Notes: generated by a model not told the origin, from the letters alone. Positions 1 through 10,346 are shown, counted from the stretch's first letter. The stretch is DNA of 21,347 nucleotides from Isotricha intestinalis (GCA_023807065.1 JAJJLU010003990.1:1-21347), one strand, 5' to 3'. Program-made: numbers and translations.

Positions 1-1060
1 AAATGTTATAATATATAATATTTTAATTTAACAATGATTTATGTACAATTAATACTCTAACTCCTTTTATGAAATATAAATAACAAAAGACTTAAATAAA
101 AAAAGATAAAAACTTTATTATAGAAAATATTCTTCATTTTATTTTATTAAAATTATATTATAAAACTGAAAAAGAATAATAATATTTATTAAAATAGGTT
201 AATGAAAATATGGGGAAATTTAATTAATTAATTTAATTGAAAAAAATCAAAAAATTCAAGAAAATATTTAGAAATACATATATTAAAAATATAATAATTG
301 GTTAAATATTGAAATTATCGTTAAATTGGATAAATTTTAAGAAATTATTTTTTGTATAATCTAGTGTGGACCAAAGAGAATTGTCTATACAGGAAGAACT
401 ATTTTAAAGAGCAGTATAAACAAAACTAGAGAAAAGTAACAAATAAGTTTGATTTTAAAAATTATAAATATTAAATTAATAAATTTTCTCAATTATGAAA
501 AAGAGATTTTAATAATATTCGAATTATTTTAACTTATTTTGCCACCAACAATATTATTAAAAATTATCATTATAATACTCTTTCTTCATCTCAAAGTATT
601 TCTCTTTATTATAGATATGTTATGAAGGATTGAATTAATCAATATATAAATAATTATTTTAATATTAATATAAATAATAATAATATGAATTATTAAAAGG
701 ATTTTGGTGTTTAATGATTACTTTGAAAGTGACCCTATAAGACTAACATATACATTTTTTCTTAATACATCTTTAATCAAATTTAATATTATGTGAATTT
801 AATTCTAATCAAATTATTTATTTTTTTTTTTATTTTTAAAAAAACTAAAATAATTATAACCCATTTTTAAGATAAAAAAATAATTTTTTGTTGCTTTTAG
901 TGAGACGTATAAATAAGAATTTCATTATATATTGATTTATAATAATTTTCAATGTTTAATACACTTAAAAATTTTTTTTATTTTTTGCTCTGAAAATTTT
1001 CAACTTTATTATTAAAACACTATTATATACTTTGAAATATAATTTATATATTTATTTAAT
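1..1060. other. Gene-poor AT-rich stretch upstream of the dynamin gene
   Basis: No intact gene, RNA gene or clear repeat is visible here. Base composition is overwhelmingly A and T, with homopolymer runs, and I saw no telomere-like repeat at the left edge. The only possible coding remnant lies at about 369-715 and is listed separately. The last 60 bases before the dynamin ATG are almost pure A/T, with no recognisable promoter motif. Confidence 0.6.
369..715 (+). pseudogene. Possible decayed coding remnant, unknown product
   Basis: The frame that begins with the TGG at about 368 reads roughly 115 codons with five internal stops (TAG, TAA, TGA, TGA, TAA). At this A/T content around ten or more would be expected by chance. 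The translated text contains Trp, Cys, His and Ser-rich stretches rather than pure Lys/Asn/Ile, and short peptides such as 'YFATNN' and 'LSSSQSISLYYRYVMKD' look protein-like. The stops fall where Gln or Trp would be natural. I do not recognise the family, and this could be chance. Confidence 0.25.
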
Positions 1061-2917
1061 ATGATAGAAGCAAAATATAAAGATAACATAAGGCCAATTT
1101 TAGATAAATTTGATAAAATAAGAGATATTTTAAAAGACACAAAAATTGATATTCCTAAAATTGTAGCAGTAGGAGATCAAAGTTCAGGAAAAAGTAGTGT
1201 TTTAGATTCAATTTCTGGAATTGCATTACCAAAAGGAGGAGGAAGAGTAACAAGATGTCCAATTGAAATTCAACTTAGAAAAGAAGATAAAAACGGTAAA
1301 AAAGGATATACAAAAATTCAAATTGAAGGTGATGAAAACTTTAAAGAATGTACTTTTGAAGAATTAAAAAATGAAATAAAATTATATCAAGCCAGAATAT
1401 TGGAAATATGTAATAATGAAAAAAAAATTATAACTGATAAAGTAATAAGAATCCAAGTTTTTAATGAAAGAGCTCCTGATTTAACATTAATTGATTTACC
1501 AGGATTAACATATATTGACGGAAAAGCAGAAGAAGAAATAAAAACTTTGTATAAAAAATATACATCTGGATTAAATACAATAATATTATTAGTTGTTTCA
1601 GGTCATAATGAAATTGACAGTTCTGAATCATATAAATGTATAAATTTAAAAAATACAATTCCAATATATACAAAAATTGACCAAATTTTATCTCTTTCAG
1701 GGGAAGCTGAAAAATTATATAATAAAGTTATTAATCCTGAAATTAAAACTGGTTATCGACCAATTGTTGTTAGAAATAGATCTGAAGAAGAAATTAAAGA
1801 AAATACTTTTACTGATGAAGAAGTATTTAGAAAATTAGAATTAGAAGCAATTAATAATAATGAATTTTTAAATAAACTTGATGAATCATGTAAAGGAATT
1901 CATGCTTTAGTTTCTCTTTTAATTAAAATACAAAAAAAATTATTAATTGAATCCAGAAAAGGAGTATTAGAACAAATAAAAAAAGAAATTGATAAATTAG
2001 AAAAAGAAAAAGCATTCTTACCACCTTCTTCAAAAACTTTAGATGAAAAAAGTGTGATTTTTGATAGATGTTGTGCAATGTTTCAAGATTTAATTGAAAA
2101 CACCAAATTTTTAGAAAATATTAGTCTTAAAAGTCAAATCAGACAAGAATTTAATAGATTTAAAGAAGAATTTCACAAAGACTTTAGTAAATTTGCCAAT
2201 AAAAAATATGTAAAAAAAGTTAAAAATGTGGTTGATAACAATATTGGATTAAAATTAGAAAATTTTTTTGATGATAAATGTGTATATAGTTTAATTCAAG
2301 AACAACTTTCTGATTATTTTTCTCCTAATTGTAAAGAATTTATTGATGAATTGGAAAATATAATGGATATTAATTTATGTAAATATATTAAAATAGCGTT
2401 TGAAGCATATCCTGAATTAATGGAAGCAATAATAATTGAATTTGAAAATCAATTAAAAATTCAAAAAGAAAAATTACTTAATTTTTATGAGACTATTTCA
2501 GATTTAGAAAGAGTTCATGTATTTACAATGAATCCTAGATATATTGATTTAATTAATGAAATTAATTCTCAAATAACAAACGGATTTCAGAATTCAATTT
2601 TTTCAATAGATATACCCTCAGAGGGTAAAATGGATATTTCAATGTTTAAAGCATATACTGATAATGTTAGAAAAGTTGTGATTTCTGTATATTGTTATTG
2701 TAATATATTTGAAAATAGATTTCTTGATTATTTATTTCAATGTTCTATAAAAGTTTTTGTTGATTATTTTATAAGAGAACCAACAAGATTTATAAGAGTT
2801 AGATTTAAACCTGATATGATTTTTGATAGTATTGAAATTATTCAAAAAAGAGATATGATAATTAAACAATTAAATGCTTTGCAAGAAGCTAGGAAAATCA
2901 TTAATAATATTATCTAA
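1061..2917 (+). CDS. Dynamin-superfamily GTPase, short Mx/DRP-like
   Basis: Large GTPase expected to assemble on membranes and drive scission or remodelling by GTP hydrolysis. The 618-residue frame shows the dynamin G-domain motifs in order: G1 'GDQSSGKSS' at residues 38-46, G2 Thr64 in 'RVTRCP', G3 'DLPGL' at 145-149, G4 'TKID' at 204-207, and a G5-like 'VVRNRS' near 235. A middle/stalk region follows, then a GTPase effector domain over about the last 90 residues, ending in the GED-like 'LNALQEARKIINNI'. There is no PH domain and no proline-rich tail, so it resembles the Mx/Drp1 class. The stretch between G3 and G4 is several residues shorter than in classical dynamins, lacking the usual 'DPxGxRT' segment. 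There are no introns and no in-frame TAA; the gene ends in TAA. The family is certain; the cellular membrane it serves is not. Confidence 0.93.
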   Translation: MIEAKYKDNIRPILDKFDKIRDILKDTKIDIPKIVAVGDQSSGKSSVLDSISGIALPKGGGRVTRCPIEIQLRKEDKNGKKGYTKIQIEGDENFKECTFEELKNEIKLYQARILEICNNEKKIITDKVIRIQVFNERAPDLTLIDLPGLTYIDGKAEEEIKTLYKKYTSGLNTIILLVVSGHNEIDSSESYKCINLKNTIPIYTKIDQILSLSGEAEKLYNKVINPEIKTGYRPIVVRNRSEEEIKENTFTDEEVFRKLELEAINNNEFLNKLDESCKGIHALVSLLIKIQKKLLIESRKGVLEQIKKEIDKLEKEKAFLPPSSKTLDEKSVIFDRCCAMFQDLIENTKFLENISLKSQIRQEFNRFKEEFHKDFSKFANKKYVKKVKNVVDNNIGLKLENFFDDKCVYSLIQEQLSDYFSPNCKEFIDELENIMDINLCKYIKIAFEAYPELMEAIIIEFENQLKIQKEKLLNFYETISDLERVHVFTMNPRYIDLINEINSQITNGFQNSIFSIDIPSEGKMDISMFKAYTDNVRKVVISVYCYCNIFENRFLDYLFQCSIKVFVDYFIREPTRFIRVRFKPDMIFDSIEIIQKRDMIIKQLNALQEARKIINNII

Positions 2918-3079
2918 AATATTAAACAGAGAATAAGTAAATGTGGATTTAAATTATTTAAAAAATCACATTTTAATAATTTTTTTGAGACAAATAAAAG
3001 TTTTAAATTCATATAATCATGAAATAAATTTAATATAATTAATTATGAATCAGTTTTTTAATTAAAAATGTTTACATAT

Positions 3080-4130
3080 AATGAAAAACAATTCGATTTA
3101 TTTCATTTCAAATGGTAAAATAAATATTAAAAGCTCTTTATCAAAAAATTTAGAAATGAGAATTAAATAAACAATCTCAAAGTAAAATTAAATAATCATT
3201 GTGAAAACACTGGAAAAATATTTGCCACAATAAAATCAAATTTTAATGACTTATCAAATGCAATAAATGACATAATGAAAGGAAATATATCTTAAAAAAT
3301 TTTCTATAAAAAAAATTTCCAGAAGAAAATCCCCAACCAAAAGAAGAACAAATAAAATATGACCAACAATAAACGATTCAACTACTCAAAATTCTAACTA
3401 ATATTTTTCCAAAAGAAAAAAAAAGAAGAAAAACAAAGAATATTCCAACATTAAGTATAGAAGAAAAAAAATAATCAAATTTTACTTCAAAATGAAAATC
3501 AAATTCCAATTCAACAATCTTAGATTTCTCCAAGAAAACAACAAATAAAAGATTCTTTGAAAAACATGGAAATAAAAACAATATTAAATGCTTTAAATTT
3601 TCAAGAAAATTTAAAAATTATTCAGTTTGCGCTTCAAAAGCTAGAATCACTTAAAATTAGATTTAAATGATGATTAAATTGAATTTATGAAAGTTAAAAG
3701 TCAAATTATTAATCAAAGAAATTAGTTGATGTTTTATAAAGAAAATAATAGGAAAGAAAATGTTGATAATTTAAACAATGAATTAGGTATTTTGATATTA
3801 AAAAGTTAAAAGATAAAAAAGATAGTTTACATCAAATAATAAATTAAAATAAAGAAATTTTAAATAAAGAGATTAATGAAAACAAAGAAATTTCTAAAAA
3901 TTATCCAAATCTAAAAGAGTAAATATAAAGAATATTGGAGAAGATATTGTTCCAATTTCAGATGAAGAAGAAACAGCAGATATTGATAAAGGCGGGAAAA
4001 AAAATCAAGAAAATTCACCAAGATTGTTAAAATCACTGAATTTAAACAATATGTTAAAAATAATAGTAACAATAATGATGGAAGAAGAAAAAGAGATGTT
4101 AATAATATATTTAAATTACTATTGATTCAA
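3080..4130 (+). pseudogene. Decayed gene for a coiled-coil, Glu/Lys/Gln-rich protein
   Basis: Protein-like text is spread over all three forward frames, joined by frameshifts and broken by stops. Segments include 'PEENPQPKEEQIKYDQQ' (about 3319-3369), 'ILNALNFQENLKIIQFALQK' (about 3580-3640), 'IEFMKVKSQIINQRN' (about 3680-3724), 'NKEINENKEISKNYPNLKE' (about 3863-3919) and 'GEDIVPISDEEETADIDK' (about 3936-3990). Many breaks are TAA or TAG just where Gln fits, for example after 'YDQQ', 'IQQS', 'LNDD', 'NQRN' and 'NLKE'. Much of it would form charged coiled coil. I do not recognise the family. With several frameshifts it cannot encode the full product, though boundaries are approximate. Confidence 0.55.
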
Positions 4131-4303
4131 ATAATAATAATATTTATGGTATTTCTTCAATACCTTAAATAATAATCAAATTAATTAAATTGCTGATTTT
4201 TTATATGAATAGTTTCTAGAAACTTTTAAATTTAAATTAATAAATTTTTGTATATTTTTTTGTTTTTATAATCATTTAAATTTAGAATAAATTATCATAT
4301 AAT

Positions 4304-5533
4304 ATGGAAATAATTAATAAAAGCAAAGAAGTAAAAAAAAATGAAGAACAAGAATTAATTTTCAAAGCAATAGAAAAAAATAAAAATCCAGAAGTTCAAT
4401 CAAAATTATTATATCTCAATAAAATAGGTCAAGAAAGAGAAGAAAAAGCAGAAGAAGCAGAAAATGAGCAAAAACTACTTTTAGATAAATATGAACAAAG
4501 TTATACTAATATTTATCATTCTATTAATGATATTGTATTTGGAAAAAATGAGAATATTGCTTTAACAGAAAAAGAAGAACAAAAATATGGAATTAATTCA
4601 AGTGAATCAAATACAAATGAAATTAAAGATTATTGGAAAAAAGTTATTTATAATGCTAATTATTTTCACTTTGATGATGAAGATAAAAAAATTTTTAGTA
4701 ATTTAATTAATGTTACTTATGATAATTTAGAAAAAGGATTTAAAGTTTCTTTTATTTTTCAAGAAAATGAATTTTTTGAACCAACTACTTTATGTAAAGA
4801 ATATTATTATAATAATCAAGGAGAAGAAATTATTGCTACTAAGGCAACAGAAATTAATTGGAAAAAAGAAGAATTAAAAAATAAAGTAAACTCCAAACAA
4901 AATAAAGGTCAAAAAGGAAAAAAAGATAATAAAAATGAAAAAAAAGATAAATATGATAAAGGGGATTTATCAGAAATAAATTTTTTCTCAATTTTTAAAT
5001 CAATGGATAATATAGATAAAAAAATTAAAGAAGAAGATAAGAAAGAATATGATGAAGAATTTGAAGAAAAATTAGTTTTAATAGATGATGAAGTCGATTT
5101 CTTTAAAAATGATTTATTTAAAAATCAATTAGAATATTATTTAAATATTATGGATATTTGTGATGAAAGAGTTGAAGAAGAAGGAGAATATGATGATAAT
5201 TATTATACAAATAATTACAAAGATAATTATAATAATAATTATGAAGATAATTACAAAGATAATTATAATGATAATTATAATGATAATTATTATGGAAATA
5301 ATTATAGAGAAAGAAGGAATTATGGGAGAGGAGGATATAGAAGAGGAAGAGGAGGTTATTATAATAATAATTATAATAACTATGATGATTATGATAATTA
5401 TGATGATAATGATGATTATGATGATTATAATTATAATTATTATGAAAGAAATTATAATTATAGAGGTGGAAGAAGAACTTATGATAGGGGTGGAAATAGA
5501 GGAAAAAATTTTTATAGGAGAAATTATTATTAA
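4304..5533 (+). CDS. Nucleosome assembly protein (NAP) family histone chaperone with RGG/Tyr-rich tail
   Basis: A 409-residue protein with the NAP1/SET core: an acidic N-terminal helix, then 'IKDYWKKVIYNA' (about 105-116), matching the family's 'IPxFWxxxLxNH', then 'GFKVSFIFQENEFF' (about 146-159), matching 'GFxLxFxFxxNxYF', then 'EINWKK' and 'NFFSIF', matching 'IEWKxG' and 'FFNFF'. NAP proteins bind H2A-H2B or H3-H4 and shuttle or deposit histones. Members normally end in an acidic tail. Here the last 115 or so residues are runs of 'NYKDNY' and 'DDYDNY' units mixed with 'GRGGYRRGRGG' and 'YRGGRRTYDRGG', an RGG/low-complexity composition typical of RNA-binding or condensate-forming proteins. 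The tail reading frame is continuous and ends in TAA. The ATPase-like gene starts 130 bases downstream on the same strand. Confidence 0.88.
   Translation: MEIINKSKEVKKNEEQELIFKAIEKNKNPEVQSKLLYLNKIGQEREEKAEEAENEQKLLLDKYEQSYTNIYHSINDIVFGKNENIALTEKEEQKYGINSSESNTNEIKDYWKKVIYNANYFHFDDEDKKIFSNLINVTYDNLEKGFKVSFIFQENEFFEPTTLCKEYYYNNQGEEIIATKATEINWKKEELKNKVNSKQNKGQKGKKDNKNEKKDKYDKGDLSEINFFSIFKSMDNIDKKIKEEDKKEYDEEFEEKLVLIDDEVDFFKNDLFKNQLEYYLNIMDICDERVEEEGEYDDNYYTNNYKDNYNNNYEDNYKDNYNDNYNDNYYGNNYRERRNYGRGGYRRGRGGYYNNNYNNYDDYDNYDDNDDYDDYNYNYYERNYNYRGGRRTYDRGGNRGKNFYRRNYY
5185..5460 (+). repeat. Degenerate short tandem repeats coding the Tyr/Asn/Asp tail
   Basis: A run of 6-, 9- and 12-base units built on 'gataattataat' and 'gatgattat' encodes the Asn-Tyr-Asp-rich tail of the NAP protein. 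Two blocks (about 5200-5295 and 5380-5450) flank the first Arg-Gly-rich segment. Every visible length change is a multiple of three, so the frame has been kept open despite the repeat-prone sequence, which argues that the tail is selected as protein. Confidence 0.7.
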
Positions 5534-5663
5534 AATAATAAATAAATTTTAATCAGAAAACAATTTTACAATTTTTCAAAAAATAGTATCAATGAAATCA
5601 GAATAATATATTAAATTATTTTAAATATTATATAATATTATATTTTATTAAATTAAATTCAAT

Positions 5664-8600
5664 ATGTATGAAGAAGATAATTATTTAGGTGAACATTTCC
5701 TTCATGGAAACAATAATTTTGGAATCAAAAGAAGCGAAATAAAAGAAATATTAGAACCAAAAAATATAAGAAGCAGAAAATCACATAAAATAATAGAGAA
5801 TTTAGGAGGAATTAAATCCTTATGTGAGAAATTAGATGTAGATCCAAAAGAAGGATTAATTTCAGGGGATTATTATAACAATCAAATCCCAGAATCTCAA
5901 TCAAAAAAATATTATGATAGAATTAAAAATTTTGGTTTATATGACCCTCAAAAAAATATAAGAAAATATAAATCTTTTCTTAGAATTCTTATAGAATTAT
6001 CACTTAAAAAAATTTACATTTTTATTATATTAGTAGCAACATTTCGTTTAATAATTGATAAAATTTATGGAAATTATGAAATTTTTGATTATATAACTTT
6101 ATATTCAATTGTTATATTTTTAATCATAATAAATACAATAACGAGATATATAATAGAGAGATTAATTAATACTTATAAAGATAAAGTCAATGAAAGAGAA
6201 GTAAGAGTTTTAAGGAATAAAGAGCAAATTGTTATTCCACATGCACATGTTTTAGTTGGAGATATATTAATTATTTCTGCAGGAGATATTACTGTTGTAG
6301 ATGGAATTATTATTAGAACTTCATCTCTTGCAATTCAAAATAAAGATGGTAGAATTCATGAAATTAAAAATTTAAATTATACAAATAATGATCAAGTTAT
6401 AGAATTTCCTATTTTATTAAATGGAACTAGAGTTATTCAAGGATATGGATTTTTATTAGTTTTAAATGTTGAATGTTATGAAAAAAATAAACAAGATAAT
6501 ATTCCTTTAGAATTTGAAGGAGTTGATCTTAGAGAAGTTGGTGGAATTAAAGTTCAAAATAAAAAATATGCTAAAAATGGATTTTTACTTTTTGAAGATT
6601 ATTCAAGAATGGAACAATTTCATAAAGATAATAATTGTCATAGTCCTGTTCAAAATCATATAAATAGTTTATATAAAAGTTCAATAATCACTGCTTTTAT
6701 TGTATCATTAATTATAACATCATTTTATGTTTATGAAATTTATTCAAATAATTTCCATTTAAAAATTAATAATTATACTCAACAATTTACTCATTTATTT
6801 ATTTTTGTTGATTCTTTATTTTACTTTTTAATTTTATTATCAATTATTGTTCCAATGGGTGTTGAATTGAGTTATAATATTCCTTTAGCTTTTGGAGTTT
6901 TTAGATTAGCTAAAAAAAGAATAATTGTTAAAAATACAAATTCTTTAGAATATATGGCAGGAATGAATAATATGATTACTGATTATTATGGAGTAGCAAA
7001 AGATCAAATTTATATTGATAGTATTTATATTGAAGATACACAAATTGATCAACATAATATTTATAATTTGAAAAATATGGTAGAACCTGAAATTTTTAAT
7101 TTATTTTGTGAAGGAATTACTTTAAATTCTAAAGCATATACTGCTTTAAAAAATAATGAAATACATTATTTTGGAAATAGTATTGGATGTTGTTTATTAA
7201 AATTTTTAAATTCAATTCAAGTTGATACATATAAAATTAGAGATCAATTAAATGAAAATTTACTTTATTCTTGTACTAATTTAATAAATGATAATTTAAT
7301 TTATTCAAGTGTTAAAGACAATAAATTAGATTTCTTAGTAAAAAATTATTATTTAGGAAATCCAGATCAAATAATAAATAAAATAGATTCTTATATTACT
7401 CCAGGAATAGGAAAAAGGGAAATAGATGAAGGATTTTCAGATAAATTAAAATTAAAAATCAATCAAATGATTCATAATAATATTTACCCAATTATTTTAT
7501 GTTATAATGAAACTAAAAAAGAAGATTTTAATGCAAGTAGAAAATCATTAAATGAACCTTCAAAATTAATTTTTATATCTTTAATAGGATTAAAAAATGA
7601 AGTAGAATCATTAATATCAGACAAAATTATAGAAATAGGAAAATTAGGAGTTAATTATAAATTAGTTACAGCATTAAGTGTTGATAGTTTACGTATAATA
7701 GCAAAGCAATTAGGTTTAATCAAAAACATATCTAAAAGTATTTCAAATTTAGCAAATACAAATAATATCATGAGTTTTTTAGATGATAATAAAAGTTCTA
7801 AAAGTCCTATATATTTGTTATCAAATGAAGCAGAATCCTTTGAAAAAAAACCAATAATAAATGCAAATGAAGAATTAAGTAAAATTGTATCAATAACTTT
7901 TAATGAAATCGAAAAAAAATTTATATTTAATATTCCTCAATGTTCATCATATTTTAATCGAATTTATTCATGTAAAGCAATAGCAAATGCAACTGGTAAA
8001 GATAAATTTGCATTAATTGGAACAATGAGTTCTCAAGGAGATATTATTGCAATGATTGGACAAAGAAGTTCAGATGCAATTCCACTTAAAGCCGCTCATG
8101 CTGGGATAATATTTGGAGAAAATAATTATAATGATATAATTTATGAAGCAAGTGATATTATTTTTGAGGATGAATATTTTTCAAATATTTTTGAATTAAT
8201 TCTTTATGGAAGAAATATTTATGATTGCATTAGGAAATTCTTACAATTTCAAATTTCTTTTGTTGGAGCTTTAATGATTTTAATGATTATTTCTAATAAC
8301 CCTGCTATTAACATTCAATTTTATCATAATAAAATATTATATTTAAATTTAATTATTGATACATTAGAAGCACTAGCTATGTCTATTGGGAAACCTTCTA
8401 GAAAAAATATTTTGAACAAAAATTCTTTAAGTTATTCTCCTCATAAAAATATAATTTCTAGAAATTTATTTTTTAGAATATTTATTGGAATTCTTTTACA
8501 ACTTTTTATCTTTTTAACTGTAATTGTAAGGACAGATGTATTTTATAGAAGCACAATGCTTTATAATACCATTATGTATATGATAGTTTTTAATGCTATT

Positions 8601-9011
8601 GTTACTGAATTACATGAAGATTATTTTATATTTTTTACTCAATTCATAGATGAACTTCCTTTTATTTTAGTTCAAATTATTATTTTAATCACTCAAAATT
8701 ATTTTATTTATACTGGAAGTAAAATGCTTAGAATGGTTGAAATGAATCATCAACAAAATTTTAAATGTTTTTGTTATGGTCTTTTAATTTTATTCCAAAT
8801 TCCTATAATTGCAATTTTAAAACAAAATGAAATATTTTTCAAACCTGAACAAGAAGAAATTGTTTATCATGAAAGTAATGATATTAAAGATGAAAATGAT
8901 ATTAAAATGTTAGGATTAAGAATTGATGAACTTGATCACAATAAAGAAAAAGATGATATTTATTCTGTTAGTGAAAAAAATGATTTGGAAGATTCTTTTA
9001 GTAATATATAA
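5664..9011 (+). CDS. P-type ATPase-like protein (PMCA/P2B relative) with catalytic motifs lost
   Basis: A 1115-residue membrane protein laid out like a plasma-membrane Ca2+ ATPase: two helices (about 119-134 and 142-164), actuator region, helices 3-4 (about 338-412), large cytosolic P/N region, then helices 5-10. Homology is clear in 'KFLQFQISF' (858-866) and 'LNLIIDTLEALAMSIGKP' (894-911), which match PMCA M5/M6; M6 Asn895 and Asp899, Ca2+ ligands in the family, remain. The enzyme motifs do not: TGES is DGRI (228-231), PEGL is PMGV (397-400), the phosphorylation motif DKTGT is DYYGV (440-444, Asp kept), TGD is TAL (669-671), and TGDGTND is IGQRSSD (798-804). The frame is intact over the full length with no in-frame TAA. 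It therefore looks like a maintained pseudo-transporter (regulator, scaffold or sensor), comparable in idea to other inactive P-type ATPase relatives. Transport activity seems unlikely. Confidence 0.88.
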   Translation: MYEEDNYLGEHFLHGNNNFGIKRSEIKEILEPKNIRSRKSHKIIENLGGIKSLCEKLDVDPKEGLISGDYYNNQIPESQSKKYYDRIKNFGLYDPQKNIRKYKSFLRILIELSLKKIYIFIILVATFRLIIDKIYGNYEIFDYITLYSIVIFLIIINTITRYIIERLINTYKDKVNEREVRVLRNKEQIVIPHAHVLVGDILIISAGDITVVDGIIIRTSSLAIQNKDGRIHEIKNLNYTNNDQVIEFPILLNGTRVIQGYGFLLVLNVECYEKNKQDNIPLEFEGVDLREVGGIKVQNKKYAKNGFLLFEDYSRMEQFHKDNNCHSPVQNHINSLYKSSIITAFIVSLIITSFYVYEIYSNNFHLKINNYTQQFTHLFIFVDSLFYFLILLSIIVPMGVELSYNIPLAFGVFRLAKKRIIVKNTNSLEYMAGMNNMITDYYGVAKDQIYIDSIYIEDTQIDQHNIYNLKNMVEPEIFNLFCEGITLNSKAYTALKNNEIHYFGNSIGCCLLKFLNSIQVDTYKIRDQLNENLLYSCTNLINDNLIYSSVKDNKLDFLVKNYYLGNPDQIINKIDSYITPGIGKREIDEGFSDKLKLKINQMIHNNIYPIILCYNETKKEDFNASRKSLNEPSKLIFISLIGLKNEVESLISDKIIEIGKLGVNYKLVTALSVDSLRIIAKQLGLIKNISKSISNLANTNNIMSFLDDNKSSKSPIYLLSNEAESFEKKPIINANEELSKIVSITFNEIEKKFIFNIPQCSSYFNRIYSCKAIANATGKDKFALIGTMSSQGDIIAMIGQRSSDAIPLKAAHAGIIFGENNYNDIIYEASDIIFEDEYFSNIFELILYGRNIYDCIRKFLQFQISFVGALMILMIISNNPAINIQFYHNKILYLNLIIDTLEALAMSIGKPSRKNILNKNSLSYSPHKNIISRNLFFRIFIGILLQLFIFLTVIVRTDVFYRSTMLYNTIMYMIVFNAIVTELHEDYFIFFTQFIDELPFILVQIIILITQNYFIYTGSKMLRMVEMNHQQNFKCFCYGLLILFQIPIIAILKQNEIFFKPEQEEIVYHESNDIKDENDIKMLGLRIDELDHNKEKDDIYSVSEKNDLEDSFSNI

Positions 9012-9249
9012 AATAAATCTTTTCATTAATTTATTTTTTATTGTTTCTAATTTAAATTTTAATTTTTACAGTTGTTTAATTAATAAAGTATTTTTTATAA
9101 TATAAATAAAAGAATATTTCATTATTCTTATTATTTATTTATAATTTAAAAAAATAATAAAATCACAATTTTAAAATATGTTTATTTCAAAGTATATTTT
9201 TTTATTTAATATATCTTCAAAAAAGATTATTAAAAACCTTTTTTAAAAA

Positions 9250-10240
9250 GAAAAATTAAATGATTTTATTTCAAATCATTCAAATATTGAATTAATTATG
9301 ATAATAGGAAATCCTCATCAACAAGTTTAAATGACATTTTCATTTCTAACTCAATCTTTATTGCTAAAGGGTCATTATATAATTCTGAATATAATTAAAA
9401 AAATTCAAATAAATTACAATTATTTATGATAAAACACATAAAACTTTCTTTGTTTCAATTATTATTATTCTCATTTTAGTTGTGACAGAATTTCATTTGG
9501 AAATATTACAGAAAATCTAACTAATTGAATTTATTTATTAATTATCATTTCCCAAGATTTACAAGTCATATTTAAAGAATGATTAATTAATTTATGCTTT
9601 TCCCGAAGGATTGTTTTGGGAGCATGTTACCATAGTTTGACTCAAGTTGATTATTATATTCCTAATGATGATTAGGAAACAAAAAGAATAATTTTTTTTT
9701 GAATTTATTTAGAATATCTTAACCTAATCCTGGATATATTTATTTTTCTTGTTTTTTTTCTATTTTTAAAAATCTTGAATTAATCATTAACTCAAAAAAT
9801 GAATTCATAGATTAATGGCTTGGACAAATAATCTTACTTCTTTAAATGTTCAAATTAATAGAGAACTTTATCAAATATGAAGAAAAAACTGAAATTTAAG
9901 AATATTTGCAGTGATGAAAAGAACTAAAAGAATTTATTGGAATAAATCAAATTTCATATGCTCATAATGAAAAATATGATGAAAGAGAAGAAAGAAGAAA
10001 TATTCCTAATATATTATTAATATTTTAACAAAACAAAAGGTTAAAACAAGAAATAATTTAATGAGTGATTTATTAATGATTCTGAAGGTGCAAGTATTTT
10101 AAGAAGAATTTTTCAACTTTATGCAAATAAAGAAATTTGAGATTAATACTTTATACAAAAGTTGAACAAAAGTCTATGTATATTTGTTCTGATAGTCATA
10201 TGAAGAAACTTTTTGGAAATTAGTATTTGATAATAATCAT
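9250..10240 (+). pseudogene. Decayed gene, unknown product
   Basis: Protein-like stretches appear in several forward frames. 'SNIELIMIIGNPHQQV' lies at about 9280-9330. A second runs 'FSRRIVLGACYHSLTQVD' then 'YYIPNDD' at about 9597-9675. Near the end are 'ISYAHNEKYDEREERRNIPN' (about 9951-10010) and 'DSEGASILRRIFQLYANKEI' (about 10077-10136). Breaks include TAA after 'HQQV' and 'PNDD' (Gln plausible) and TGA after 'VIFKE' and 'ANKEI' (Trp plausible), plus frameshifts. I do not recognise the family. The first stretch and the last could belong to one gene of about 330 codons. Confidence 0.5.
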
Positions 10241-10346
10241 TAATAATATTTTAAATAAAAGTTTAACATTTTTTTAAATATTTTATTTTATTAGATATTT
10301 GTTGTAGTTAAAAATAAATTAATAAGAAAGAAAATTCTTATAAAAA

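Noticed and set aside
1461..1673. Minus-strand open frames at 1461-1673, 3378-3581, 14626-14925 and 20922-21104, and a plus frame at 8923-9105.
   Set aside because: All overlap better-supported coding sequence or remnants in another frame and show only Leu/Ile/Phe-rich or low-complexity text.
2615..2630. Palindrome 'accctcagagggt' in the dynamin gene.
   Set aside because: Short, inside well-conserved coding sequence, and explained by the codons for 'PSEG'.
5160..5552. Open frame rich in Ile and Met.
   Set aside because: It is the shifted frame of the NAP tail repeats and has no protein-like composition.
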